The notes beneath the pieces are model-generated. The model saw nothing but the letters and a program-made list of their open reading frames with translations, made no database searches and had not been told where the DNA came from. Positions 36,451 to 45,812 of a stretch of DNA of 64,000 nt are shown here, one piece after another. Source of the DNA: Paenibacillaceae bacterium. Its GTDB lineage: Bacteria; Bacillota; Bacilli; Paenibacillales; Paenibacillaceae. The position numbers and the translations under genes are program-made. The stretch is taken from the NCBI GenBank assembly GCA_004134985.1, contig REGQ01000002.1, positions 1-64,000 of the forward strand, in the 5' to 3' direction. Each line of letters begins with the position of its first letter. Position 1 is the stretch's first letter.

Positions 36451-37317
36451 ATGGATCTCTACAAGGAAACCATGGAATTGCTCAATGAGGCAGCCGTTGT
36501 GCTGACCGGACCTGCAGCTGGCTTCAAGGTACACTATTGGGGCATGAACAAAGCGCTGCCCAGCAATCCGGTTCATAAGCATTCTTTCTTCGAAATCTGC
36601 TATGTAATGGGTGGGCAAGGGATGTATACGGAGGAAGGTGTCCATTATCCGCTGTCAGCCGGCGTCCATATTTGCTCGCGGCCAGGCATCATTCACCAAA
36701 TCATTACGGATAATGATCTTGATTTGCTATATGTTGCATTCGAGCTGGATGAAATGGCCACCAGTGAATTACAGCTTGCTTCGTTTCGCTATGTGGCCGA
36801 GCATGGCGAGCCCTGGGTTGCAGGCAACCAGCGTATGCCGACAGCCCTGCTCTGGCAGGCATTGCTGCAACGGCAGCAGCCTGATCAATCGCTGCCGTCA
36901 GCAGCTGTCGCTCCGCTCGCCTATGCGCTGCTGCTGTCCTTTCCTTCGCTGTTCGGCAAGCGCGAGCGTGTGGCAGTCAAAAAGAACAATTCAGGCGATA
37001 AACTGCTGCAGCGCGCCAAACTGTATATTCGCGATAATTTATCAGAACCGCTTAATTTGCATGATGTAGCCAGCTACTTGAACTTATCGGAGCGACATCT
37101 GTCCCGGTTGTTTTCCGCTGGCATTGACGAGAGCTTTACCGATTTTATCCGCAACGAGCGGATTCGGCAGGCCACCCACCTGCTTCGCACAAGCGAACTC
37201 ACCATCAAAGCGATTGCCGAAACAACCGGATTCTCTTCCGTCCATTATTTCACACGAACCTTTCGCAAAATCAAGCATACGACACCGGCCCAATTTCGCA
37301 ATCATAGCCGTTATTAG
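36451..37317 (+). CDS. AraC-family regulator, probably of the PhyH gene
   Basis: This 288-residue regulator has an N-terminal cupin (NPVHKHSFFEICYVMGGQGM) and a C-terminal HTH_18 domain (LHDVASYLNLSERHLSRLFS and IKAIAETTGFSSVHYFTRTF). It is divergent from the PhyH gene with 140 bp between, which fits local control. GAGG precedes ATG 36451 by 9 bases. Confidence 0.88.
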   Translation: MDLYKETMELLNEAAVVLTGPAAGFKVHYWGMNKALPSNPVHKHSFFEICYVMGGQGMYTEEGVHYPLSAGVHICSRPGIIHQIITDNDLDLLYVAFELDEMATSELQLASFRYVAEHGEPWVAGNQRMPTALLWQALLQRQQPDQSLPSAAVAPLAYALLLSFPSLFGKRERVAVKKNNSGDKLLQRAKLYIRDNLSEPLNLHDVASYLNLSERHLSRLFSAGIDESFTDFIRNERIRQATHLLRTSELTIKAIAETTGFSSVHYFTRTFRKIKHTTPAQFRNHSRY

Positions 37318-37397
37318 ACACGCCCGCCTTTATAAATCGAAAATTCAATTTAGCGCCTGCTTATGGAACAAAGGCATGCAAACTTATTTGCAAACAG

Positions 37398-37446
37398 CAA
37401 AAATGCGTTTATGCGAGGAAATACTTTTCTTCGCAAACGCATTTTG
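37398..37446. terminator. Hairpin between the AraC gene and the cohesin-dockerin gene
   Basis: AAATGCGTTTATGCGA pairs imperfectly with TCGCAAACGCATTT around a loop; TTTTG follows on the plus strand and TTTTTG on the minus strand, so it can end both genes. Confidence 0.7.
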
Positions 37447-37459
37447 CAGTTCGGCCTTA

Positions 37460-39109
37460 TTATGGTTCAACTCCCCCGGGCGGGCTTGTAATCAGGGCAG
37501 CCAATATAGCAAGATCCTTGATATCGATAACATTATCGCTGTTAAAATCATATTGCTTTAACGATTCCCAGTCCGCATCCGCAGACGTTTTTCCATAATA
37601 TTTCATGAGAAGAGCCAGATCACCAATGCTGATTTTGCCATCGCCATTAAGATCGCCGGCAAGTTTTGCTTCAATCTGTATGTCATGTGACGCTCCATCG
37701 ATTTCCAGCTCATTGCCTTCGCCGTCAGCCGCAATCAGTACCGTTACAGCTATGGTTGCGCTGCCAGCAGGGGCGTCCGCTTTTACCTTGAAGCGCAGCT
37801 TCATCAAGTCGCCTGAAGGATGCTGCAGCTCCTGGTGATGGATGCCGAGAAATCGGATTTCCCCTGGTTTCTCTTCGCTCGCAATGATCGAGAATACTTC
37901 ATCATCCACGCTCTCAAAAGCAATGAATTCCAGCTTTTCCGCATCATAGACAAGCGTCATGTCCTGTGCAATTATATTGGCGGGCAGCTCGCTGATCCCA
38001 TAAATTAAATCAAACACGTCGCTTGCTCGCACCTTATTCGTTCCTGTCAATAGCGCTTCCGGCAAGTGTTCCGCCTCTCCCAAAATTAGACGGGCAACCA
38101 GATTCAGATCCGCTTCGTCAACTTTCCCGTCACGGTTAACATCAGCCCGCGCATAGTTCGCCCAATCCGGATCAGCCGATGTTTTGCCCAGCGCGGCGGA
38201 TACGATGCCCAAATCGCCGATGGTAACCTTTCCATCACCATTTACATCGCCCCGCAATTTCTTCAAAGCGCCGTTCTTTGCCATTCGTGAAGCAGCGCCG
38301 CTGACAATCAATTCGTCGCCCTCACTGTCGGAAATGACGGATTCCAGCAGCACTGCCGCTGAAGATGCTGTCCCTGATGAAACTTTGCCCCGCCAATGCA
38401 AGGCAAGCAAGCTGCCGTCGTCGACAATGGCATGCTCTGCTCCCTCACTGGCCACTACGATCCGCACGATTCCTTGTCTTTCGTTATCAGCGGCGGAGCG
38501 AGTCGACACGGATTGGCTGACGATACGCAGCCCATCCTTCAATGGCTCTACGCCCGTAAACTCTAGTTGATCCGTATCGTATCCGATGGTGAGCACTTGT
38601 GCGAACACTCGCTGTGAATTCCCTGCAACCCCGCTTAAACCATAGGTTGTGCTAACTGAATTCCCGATACTAATTGTATCATTGCTATACAGGAATGCGC
38701 GTACATCTTGCTGCGTCGGCTGTGTGTCATCCACTGTTCCCGGCTGTCCGCTTCCTGGTGTTCCCGGCTGTCTGTCTCCCGGAGTTCCTGGCTCACCATC
38801 TCCTGGTGTTCCTGGCTCACCATCTCCTGGTGTTCCTGGCTCACCGTCTCCTGGTGTTCTCGGCTCACCGTCTCCTGGTGCCGGCTGCCCGACTTCTGGC
38901 GCTTCCAGCTCCACATTTTCTGTTCCGGTCTGGCTTTGCTCATTTGCAACCACGACTGACGAACCGCCCGCTTGCAGCTTTACCGCACCTGCACCGCTCG
39001 CCACAACTTCCGCTTGCGCCCGAGCGACCGGCTGCTGCATGAACGGTCCCGCTATAACGGCAAGCAATATTGCAACTACAGCTATTTTCTTGCCCGTGTT
39101 CATTCGCAT
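37460..39109 (-). CDS. Secreted protein with two cohesin-like and two dockerin modules
   Basis: This 549-residue protein has a signal peptide (to about 32), a PGDGEPGT repeat linker (76-125), cohesin-like domain 1 (about 138-283), dockerin 1 (286-343, GDVNGDGKVTIGDLGIV then ADVNRDGKVDEADLNLV), cohesin-like domain 2 (353-482, IAQDMTLVYDAEKLEFIAF) and dockerin 2 (484-541, GDLNGDGKISIGDLALL then DFNSDNVIDIKDLAIL). Each dockerin has two calcium-binding F-hand loops. No catalytic domain is seen, so it acts as a scaffold or adaptor joining dockerin-bearing enzymes to cohesin-bearing anchors. ATG 39109 follows GGGAGG by 7 bases; the gene is 22 bp after the SLH-cohesin gene. Confidence 0.88.
   Translation of the reverse strand: MRMNTGKKIAVVAILLAVIAGPFMQQPVARAQAEVVASGAGAVKLQAGGSSVVVANEQSQTGTENVELEAPEVGQPAPGDGEPRTPGDGEPGTPGDGEPGTPGDGEPGTPGDRQPGTPGSGQPGTVDDTQPTQQDVRAFLYSNDTISIGNSVSTTYGLSGVAGNSQRVFAQVLTIGYDTDQLEFTGVEPLKDGLRIVSQSVSTRSAADNERQGIVRIVVASEGAEHAIVDDGSLLALHWRGKVSSGTASSAAVLLESVISDSEGDELIVSGAASRMAKNGALKKLRGDVNGDGKVTIGDLGIVSAALGKTSADPDWANYARADVNRDGKVDEADLNLVARLILGEAEHLPEALLTGTNKVRASDVFDLIYGISELPANIIAQDMTLVYDAEKLEFIAFESVDDEVFSIIASEEKPGEIRFLGIHHQELQHPSGDLMKLRFKVKADAPAGSATIAVTVLIAADGEGNELEIDGASHDIQIEAKLAGDLNGDGKISIGDLALLMKYYGKTSADADWESLKQYDFNSDNVIDIKDLAILAALITSPPGGVEP
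38757..38890. repeat. 24-bp tandem repeats encoding the GEPGTPGD linker
   Basis: About five units of 24 bp (core CCTGGTGTTCCTGGCTCACC on the plus strand) encode a Gly-Pro-Glu-Asp linker in the double cohesin-dockerin protein. The number of units may vary between strains. Confidence 0.85.
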
Positions 39110-39131
39110 CGCTTATCCTCCCTTCTCCAAG

Positions 39132-40193
39132 CTACTTATCCGCCTGCTTGTAATCGAGCAAACCGAGGATCAAAGTTACTGCTTCCGCACGGGTTGTATT
39201 GTCATGAGGGACAAACCGGTTGTTTCCTCTTCCCTTGATCAACCCTGCGTTGGCTGCTGCTGCAACCGACGCGCGCGCCCACTCCGGTATATGATCCGCA
39301 TCTGCAAAGGTGAGCTTCGGCGTATCGGCAGCGCTGTTGTCTGCCTCATGATTGCCCAGTGCCCGCATAACCATCACCGTCATCTCAGAGCGCTTGATCG
39401 GCTGATCATAGCGAAACGTATTATTTTCATATCCCTTGATTACTCCGGCTCCTGCAGCTTCCAAAATAAACGGCTTCGCCCACTCAGGCGTTTGATCCCA
39501 ATCGGCAAAGGTCGTCTGCATGCCTCCGACTGAAGGCAAAGCGATCGCACGGGACAACATGGCTGTAAACTCTGCACGGGTTACTTTGCCCTGCGGTCGG
39601 AAGCTTCCGTCCGGATAACCTTCTACCCAACCGAGTGCAGCTGCGCGTTCGATGGCCTGTTTGCCCCAATGGTTGGCGATGTCGTTGAAATGAATGGTTC
39701 GTTTGCCCTGCACGATTTCCAGCGATTTTTCAGCACTCGTCTTTATGGTAGCATCCGCGATTTTGCTGTCGACGATTTTCACTTGCGTCAACTTGAATGC
39801 CGCTTTGCCTTCGGCGATGCTCTCAAATGAAAATACCGCCAGGTCGGCCGATCCGCTCACGCCTTGTTTTTTGCCAACTTTCGTATGCGCGAATGTAATC
39901 TCTCCATCCTTCACGATCGCAGGAACGGAGAACCCCTCCCAAAGTGCAGATGAGCTTTTAAACCGCAGTTTTGTCGCATCATAAGCTAAACGGATTTCAT
40001 ATCCGAATACGTCGTCAAGATGCTCTCCCTTAACCGTAACCCGCACCGTCTGGCCAATTTCAGATTGATCATTGCTAATGATCATAGCGAAGGAAGCATT
40101 GTCTGCAGCGCTTGCAAAATGCGGCAGCAGAGCTAGTCCCAGCAGCAGAGACAAACAAAGGAAAATGCTTTTACGTTTCATCGAGAAGTTCAT
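39132..40193 (-). CDS. Surface anchor protein: one cohesin domain and three SLH domains
   Basis: This 353-residue protein has a signal peptide ending near FASAAD, a cohesin domain at about 33-160 (GQTVRVTVKGEHLDDVFGYE, RLAYDATKLRF, TFAHTKVGKK, DLAVFSFESIAEGKAAF) and three SLH repeats (about 167-353, e.g. DIANHWGKQAIERAAALGWV, GSFRPQGKVTRAEFTAMLS). This is the layout of the small anchoring scaffoldins of clostridial cellulosomes: SLH binds the wall, cohesin binds a dockerin partner. Starts at 40193 and 40181 are both possible next to AAGGGAAAGG. It lies between the GH2 gene and the double cohesin-dockerin gene. Confidence 0.9.
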   Translation of the reverse strand: MNFSMKRKSIFLCLSLLLGLALLPHFASAADNASFAMIISNDQSEIGQTVRVTVKGEHLDDVFGYEIRLAYDATKLRFKSSSALWEGFSVPAIVKDGEITFAHTKVGKKQGVSGSADLAVFSFESIAEGKAAFKLTQVKIVDSKIADATIKTSAEKSLEIVQGKRTIHFNDIANHWGKQAIERAAALGWVEGYPDGSFRPQGKVTRAEFTAMLSRAIALPSVGGMQTTFADWDQTPEWAKPFILEAAGAGVIKGYENNTFRYDQPIKRSEMTVMVMRALGNHEADNSAADTPKLTFADADHIPEWARASVAAAANAGLIKGRGNNRFVPHDNTTRAEAVTLILGLLDYKQADK

Positions 40194-40256
40194 CCTTTCC
40201 CTTATATTCCATGGCTTTCATGCATGATATGATTCATGTTCTTCTGTTATGTAATT

Positions 40257-40280
40257 CCCCCCCGCAGCAAGCTGCGGGGG
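40257..40280. terminator. GC-rich hairpin after the GH2 gene
   Basis: CCCCCGCAGC and GCTGCGGGGG form a 10-bp stem with a two-base centre, 17 bp past the GH2 stop. No T-run follows on the minus strand, so it more likely slows or protects the mRNA than stops it, which would let the two downstream genes be transcribed. Confidence 0.6.
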
Positions 40281-40296
40281 AGATCCGTTCAGATGA

Positions 40297-43200
40297 TTAT
40301 TTGGTTTGAAGAATGATCGTTGCGATGGCTACCAAATCGACAATGTCGATTTTGCCGTCACGGTTGAAATCATACTTCTTGATGTCATCCCACTGAGGAT
40401 CGTCAGAGGTTTTGCCATAGTAACCTGCTACGATGGCCAAATCGCCAATCGTTACCTTGTCGTCCCCGTTGAAGTCGCCAGGCAACGCGCCATTTACTGA
40501 GGCCAGGAAAGCTTCCAGCGCTTCATTGAGGTCGGCCGTTGCTTGTTCTACAGCCTGCTGAGTCGAAGCCGGATTGTTAAGCACTTCCTGTGCAGCATGG
40601 ATGGCTTCCTGCAAGAGTGCTTTCGCACCTGCCGGATACTGCCCTGCTTTGGTTCCTTCTACAGCTGCATCATGCTTGCTTTGAGCATTGCTTATCAACG
40701 CTTCCAGCGCAGCCTTGTCGATCACGCCGATTGTTACGCTGTGGGCTGCTCCGCCAAGGCCTGTTTCCAGACCGTCACGGTTGGCAATGACAACATCCGT
40801 CAATGCGAAGGTAGCAACACCCGATACCGGTGATTTCGCCTTCCAGCTCAATTTCAGCAAACTGCCGTCGGCGCTTTCTGTTCCCAGGTTAGCCGCAATG
40901 ATGCGGACTTTGCCCGGCTCGACAGATTTGTCGATCACCTGGAATCCATCTTTGAGCGATTGGACGTCAACGAACTCGACCTTTGTATCATCATAGGAGA
41001 TCGTCAGGTCTTGCGCCAATCCGTTCTGACCGATATCGCTTAGTCCGTAGACCAGATCAAATGGTCCTCCGGATACAGCGCTTTTGGCTCCAGTCAGCGT
41101 AGCTGCCGGACCGTAAACTTCAAAGGACAAAATATTAAAGCTGGTCGACGCAGGCGTTGCGCCCAAGCCGATGACGCCATTGCCTGTTCCGCCCGGTCCG
41201 ATCTGCGGACCTAGTGGCCGCTTGCCAGACATCGTCAGTCGGATGTAGCGATTGTTGGCAGTATCAAACTGCAAATCGCTTACTGCCGAACCGTTGCTGT
41301 TCGTGCCGGTGTACAGCGTTTCCCAACTCGCATTGTCATCAGAGCCTTCAATGATCAAATTCTTGGCATAGTTGGCATACTCCCACTTAACAATCGCCCT
41401 GCTGAAATTCGTAGACTTGCCCAAATCCACTTTATACCATTGTGGATCAGCTCCTGTGCTGGCATTCGTTGAACTCTGCCATTTGGTAAACATCGAGCTT
41501 TCCAGCGCTCTGCCTGCCGTATTCGAACCTTGTGTCGATGAGGCTGTCGCTGTTTTGCCCGTAGCCAAATTGACGGAAACCGGCGAAGCACTTTGCTTGG
41601 TTACAATATTGTTATAGGCGTTCACTTCAAGTGCGACAGATGCATTGCCCAGATCAGCAAGCTTATAAGTCGCAGTCAACGTGCGCTCCTCACCAGGCAG
41701 CAGCATGAAGTAATTGTCTTCCATCGTTACCGGTGCAACAAGTTCTCCGCTATCGCCTTTTTTGATTTTGGCGAATACAGCATAGGCAATCGTGTCGCCA
41801 TTGTTTCTTACTGTATAAGTGACGGATTGATCTTGCCCTTTCGTTACGACATCAGGCGTACCGACGATTTTCAGCTCTGTCGCTTTCAACGTGTTCAACG
41901 CTGTGAAGTCGGCGAACTGATCCTGTGGCGTAAAGTTCCAACCGTGATTCTGATAGCGCATCACATCTTTTTTCAATGTCTGTGCATACGAGTTGACACT
42001 GACAAGTTTACCGCTCGCATCCCGCAGCTCCAGTCTGAGGAAGTAGGTCGGCGACAGCGGAAGCGATGCTTCATCCAGCTTGTCGATTTTGGTAATACCG
42101 TAAGCGTCTTTAATCTTACCACCGAAATTAATCGTCTGATAGCCGACTTTCTTAGGCTGTCCGCCCTCGGCAGCACTTGCGCCATCCGGCTTCACGGCAA
42201 TATTTCGCACCACTTTGTCGTATACCTTTGTGCTGTCAATATTGTAGATTTGTACGCTTGCTTTCAAGCCCTTATAATCTTCCAGCGTGGAGTTAATCAC
42301 TTTGACTTCCTTGCTGGCGTAGTCGAACATGATATGGAGCGGTTCGTTCCCTTTTTTCGCTCCGAAATACGAGCCGTTAGGATTCAGATAGTTGTCAAAC
42401 AAGTTCCAGAACATGCTCGGCCAGGCATTGTTCAACATCCACTGCACCCAACCGGACGCTTTGGTGTATTTGTTCGCATTGAGCGCCTCGAACACCGCAC
42501 GCTGCGAGTCATATTGCTGTACCTGAGCCTTGATGTTGTATTCTTCAAGATTATGCGATTCGCCATAGTGGTTATCCATCGCCGTATTGAATTTGGAGAG
42601 GTCACGGAAGCTGCCTCTGGCATTGTGGAAATTCCACTGCTGATAGTTGTCTCCGCCGACATTGTATGGCCACAATGCACTTTCCGGCAAAATTTTCTTC
42701 ATCGTCTCAACGACAGGTATGCTTGGTCCCGGTCCGGCTTCTGACGTAAAGCCAAAGGCTCCGCCCAAATCCATGTCCTCAAACCACATCGCCGGCGGTG
42801 CATAATCATAGGAAGCATCCATATGCATCCCGCTGGTCGTGCCGGTCAATGTCGCTACTTTCGCTGAGCCGCTTGAAATAATCGCTCCGTACTCATCCCA
42901 GTGGTTTCTGTTCTCAATATCGAGGAACGCCTGCTCGACTTCACGTCCGCGCTGCTTGCTGGAATACGAAGCAGGATTGTCACTGCCGTTCATCCAGGCG
43001 ATCATGCTTGGATGGACCCTTAATGCACGAAGCTGCGAATCAAGTGAATCACTGACAATCTCCAGGTCACGATCCGTATAGTCAGCCGGCTCCTGCCACT
43101 TGCTACAGCAGGTCCATCCGCCCATATAGAGCAAGCCCTTCTCATCCATCAGGTCGATCAAACGGTCATCGAAGAAAATCCCTTCATCACGAATCCCGTT

Positions 43201-44466
43201 AAGACCCATATCCACCAAATAGTCAACGACGGCAATGTTGGCGTCCATATCTCTGCGCAAGTAGAGGTCTGTTGGCGAATAACCTCCGGCTTTAATAAGC
43301 ACAGGCTTATGATTGACGTAGAATTGCACCATATCTTTGAGCGGAGGACTCGTCTTCGTGGACGGGGAGACGTTCATCTCGGTCGTCAACTCGCGAATAC
43401 CAAACCGCTGTGAAATACGGTCGGATACGCTGCTGTTCTCAGCAGTGAACTTGAACTCAACCGTGTGCATTGGTTGATCGCCCATGTTGATCGGCCACCA
43501 CAATTGCGGATTTTCGATCGTGAGCGCGCTGAATTGATCCGCCTTGAAAGCAACTTCCTGGTCTTTCACCCCGGCATTAATTGTTACCGGCTTCGAGACA
43601 TTCGCCAGCACCGTGCCGGACGGGTCTGTAATCGTTGCTTCCAACGTACCGGAAACCGCACTGGTCGAATAGTTGCTTACATCTACGTACGCGCTGAGCG
43701 TTGCAGATGAGAGATCCGGCGTTACCTTCGAGGTAACGAACGGGCTGCGTGTTGTAACGTCTCCACTGGTTGTAATGAATACATCACGCCACAAGCCCAT
43801 ATTGTTGTCCGTCGGTCTTGGCACCCAGTCCACCCAGTAGACGGAGAAATCTTCACCGAATTTGGATTTGGTTACTTCAACCGCCAACGTGTTTTTGGTT
43901 GTGCCGTCTGCGGTAACATAATTCGTAATATCCAGTTCGTAAGCACGGAATGAACCGATAATATCGTTTTTGTTAGCGATTTTCGTACCATTCACCCAGA
44001 TGTCGGCTTGGTAGCCGATACCGAGGAAATTGACCAAAATACGCTTGCCCTGCTCGGATGCCGGCAGTGTGAACTCTGTCCGGTACCACCAAGGCGAATT
44101 GTACCGGCTTTCATCGGTACGCGAGATGCGGTCATGAATGAACGGGTCTTCAATATCCCCTGCTTCAATCAGCGCACCCATGACGGTATTCGGCACACTC
44201 GTATTAAACCAGCCGTTCGTGTTGTAGCCGTTCGTTGATACTGCATCACCAGTTTGTGTGGCGATGGCCGAAGACTGGATTTTCCAATTGCTGCTCAATT
44301 GGTACACCTGGTTGTATGTAATTGCTTTTTTGAGTGTGTTGGCATCTTTGGAACTGTTGGAACTGTTGGAATCGGCGAGAACGGTAACCGATGCGAAACT
44401 GGTTATCGTCATCATCAGGGCGAGCATCATGCTAAAACCGGTTTTGAATGACTTCCTTACCTGCAT
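40297..44466 (-). CDS. Secreted GH2 glycoside hydrolase (exo-beta-glucosaminidase/mannosidase-like) with F5/8C, cohesin, FIVAR and dockerin modules
   Basis: This 1389-residue protein has a signal peptide (1-31), GH2 sugar-binding and Ig-like domains (about 55-360), a TIM barrel (about 375-680) with a likely acid/base Asp496 in WMNGSDNPAS and nucleophile Glu576 in FGFTSEAGPG, as in exo-beta-D-glucosaminidase CsxA-type GH2 enzymes, an F5/8-type C (CBM32-like) module (965-1120), a cohesin-like domain (1121-1247), a FIVAR helical module (1248-1324) and a dockerin (about 1330-1387, two DxNxDGK loops). Substrate could be chitosan, mannosylated glycan or similar. GAGGAGGAAAGG precedes ATG 44466. An enzyme with both cohesin and dockerin can link to partners on both sides. 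Confidence 0.88.
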   Translation of the reverse strand: MQVRKSFKTGFSMMLALMMTITSFASVTVLADSNSSNSSKDANTLKKAITYNQVYQLSSNWKIQSSAIATQTGDAVSTNGYNTNGWFNTSVPNTVMGALIEAGDIEDPFIHDRISRTDESRYNSPWWYRTEFTLPASEQGKRILVNFLGIGYQADIWVNGTKIANKNDIIGSFRAYELDITNYVTADGTTKNTLAVEVTKSKFGEDFSVYWVDWVPRPTDNNMGLWRDVFITTSGDVTTRSPFVTSKVTPDLSSATLSAYVDVSNYSTSAVSGTLEATITDPSGTVLANVSKPVTINAGVKDQEVAFKADQFSALTIENPQLWWPINMGDQPMHTVEFKFTAENSSVSDRISQRFGIRELTTEMNVSPSTKTSPPLKDMVQFYVNHKPVLIKAGGYSPTDLYLRRDMDANIAVVDYLVDMGLNGIRDEGIFFDDRLIDLMDEKGLLYMGGWTCCSKWQEPADYTDRDLEIVSDSLDSQLRALRVHPSMIAWMNGSDNPASYSSKQRGREVEQAFLDIENRNHWDEYGAIISSGSAKVATLTGTTSGMHMDASYDYAPPAMWFEDMDLGGAFGFTSEAGPGPSIPVVETMKKILPESALWPYNVGGDNYQQWNFHNARGSFRDLSKFNTAMDNHYGESHNLEEYNIKAQVQQYDSQRAVFEALNANKYTKASGWVQWMLNNAWPSMFWNLFDNYLNPNGSYFGAKKGNEPLHIMFDYASKEVKVINSTLEDYKGLKASVQIYNIDSTKVYDKVVRNIAVKPDGASAAEGGQPKKVGYQTINFGGKIKDAYGITKIDKLDEASLPLSPTYFLRLELRDASGKLVSVNSYAQTLKKDVMRYQNHGWNFTPQDQFADFTALNTLKATELKIVGTPDVVTKGQDQSVTYTVRNNGDTIAYAVFAKIKKGDSGELVAPVTMEDNYFMLLPGEERTLTATYKLADLGNASVALEVNAYNNIVTKQSASPVSVNLATGKTATASSTQGSNTAGRALESSMFTKWQSSTNASTGADPQWYKVDLGKSTNFSRAIVKWEYANYAKNLIIEGSDDNASWETLYTGTNSNGSAVSDLQFDTANNRYIRLTMSGKRPLGPQIGPGGTGNGVIGLGATPASTSFNILSFEVYGPAATLTGAKSAVSGGPFDLVYGLSDIGQNGLAQDLTISYDDTKVEFVDVQSLKDGFQVIDKSVEPGKVRIIAANLGTESADGSLLKLSWKAKSPVSGVATFALTDVVIANRDGLETGLGGAAHSVTIGVIDKAALEALISNAQSKHDAAVEGTKAGQYPAGAKALLQEAIHAAQEVLNNPASTQQAVEQATADLNEALEAFLASVNGALPGDFNGDDKVTIGDLAIVAGYYGKTSDDPQWDDIKKYDFNRDGKIDIVDLVAIATIILQTK

Positions 44467-44621
44467 TGACCTTTCCTCCTCGACATTTCAATGTGGTCAT
44501 CCATTTCCTTGCTGCTCCTTGCCTATGCCCGATAGAACCACCTCCTTTATGCGTCAGCAGCCCGGTGCTTCAAGCATATTAGCAGTCCAATCACTTTAAA
44601 ATTGCCTTTGTTCATCCTCGC

Positions 44622-45809
44622 TTAGTCGGTTGCTTTCTTCTTCCGGCTGTAGTAGTCGAACCAGACCGCCAGAATAAGAATGCTGCCTTTCACAATGAAC
44701 TGCCAATAGGAATCCAGGTTCATGATGCTCATCCCATTGTCGAGACTTGCCATCACGAGCGCTCCGATCAAGGCGCCGACAATCGTGCCCGCTCCGCCCA
44801 TCAAGCTCGTGCCCCCGATGACACAGGCAGCAATCGCGTCCAGTTCATACATCGTGCCGGCATTCATCGTCGCCGCATTCAGCCTGGCCGTCAAAATGAG
44901 CCCAGCAATGGCTGCAAGCGTATTACAGAGTACAAACACGAGCAGCATCCGCCGTTTGATCGGAATGCCCGACAGCTTGGCCGCTTCCTTGTTGCCGCCA
45001 ATCGCGTACACATGTCTCCCGAACACCGTATTTCTCGTAATGAAGGTGAATACCACCGCCAGAAAAATAACGAATACGAAAGGAACCGGAATGCCTTGAT
45101 ACTGATTCATCAGAATGACAAAACTTAGAATAAGCAGTCCATAGAACAGCACTTTCACCGTATGAACGGGAGCTGCTTCCACTTCAAACCCATATTTCTT
45201 ACGCGAGCTGCGCCTTCTCATCATCATAAAGACTGTAATGGCAAACGCAACCAGTGCGAGAATAAGGCCGATGCTAGGCATTACATAAGCGGTACCAATC
45301 GCCTTGAAGCTGGGCGACAGGGAGGAGACCGTCTGGCTTCCGCTGATGCCAAGCAGCAATCCGCGGAAGATCAGCATCCCCCCCAAGGTGACAATGAAGG
45401 CAGGAACCGCTCGATACGCTACCCACCATCCCTGAATCAGACCAATTAGTGCCCCCAGAGCGACGACAACAACGAGGACGGGAATCGTATTCCAGTCGTA
45501 CCAGACATTCAATATCGCTGCTACCCCGCCTGTCAGTCCAACAATCGAGCCGACTGACAGATCGATGCCGCCCGAAACGATGACAAGCACCATGCCGATC
45601 GCAAGCACAGATGTAACCGACATTTGCAGAAATAAATTGGACAGGTTGCGCGCTGTAATGAAGTTATCATTCAACAGCGAGAACAAAATCCAAATAACCA
45701 CGAGCGCGCCGATCATTGCGTAGGCTCGGACATCCATCTTAAACCACTGCAAGCGACGCTCGGTCGCATTGGTTTCATTATCGCGAGGCGTTTCCACTTT
45801 TAAGCTCAT
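44622..45809 (-). CDS. xylH: Sugar ABC transporter permease, XylH type
   Basis: This 395-residue membrane protein of the BPD_transp_2 family has about ten to twelve hydrophobic segments and family motifs (GMVLVIVSGGIDLSVGSIVG, AFIVTLGGMLIFRG, GRHVYAIGGNKEAAKLSGI, GAGTIVGALIGALVMASLDN). The extra length and the middle insert fit XylH rather than RbsC. AGGAGG in the end of xylG precedes its ATG. The GH2 gene follows after 155 bp without a strong terminator, so the hydrolase may share this transcript. Confidence 0.88.
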   Translation of the reverse strand: MSLKVETPRDNETNATERRLQWFKMDVRAYAMIGALVVIWILFSLLNDNFITARNLSNLFLQMSVTSVLAIGMVLVIVSGGIDLSVGSIVGLTGGVAAILNVWYDWNTIPVLVVVVALGALIGLIQGWWVAYRAVPAFIVTLGGMLIFRGLLLGISGSQTVSSLSPSFKAIGTAYVMPSIGLILALVAFAITVFMMMRRRSSRKKYGFEVEAAPVHTVKVLFYGLLILSFVILMNQYQGIPVPFVFVIFLAVVFTFITRNTVFGRHVYAIGGNKEAAKLSGIPIKRRMLLVFVLCNTLAAIAGLILTARLNAATMNAGTMYELDAIAACVIGGTSLMGGAGTIVGALIGALVMASLDNGMSIMNLDSYWQFIVKGSILILAVWFDYYSRKKKATD

Positions 45810-45812
45810 CGC

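Noticed and set aside
44467-44621. Leader peptide starting with GTG after AAAGGAG on the minus strand between xylH and the GH2 gene
   Set aside because: Only about 13 codons, and nothing supports translation beyond a chance purine-rich site.
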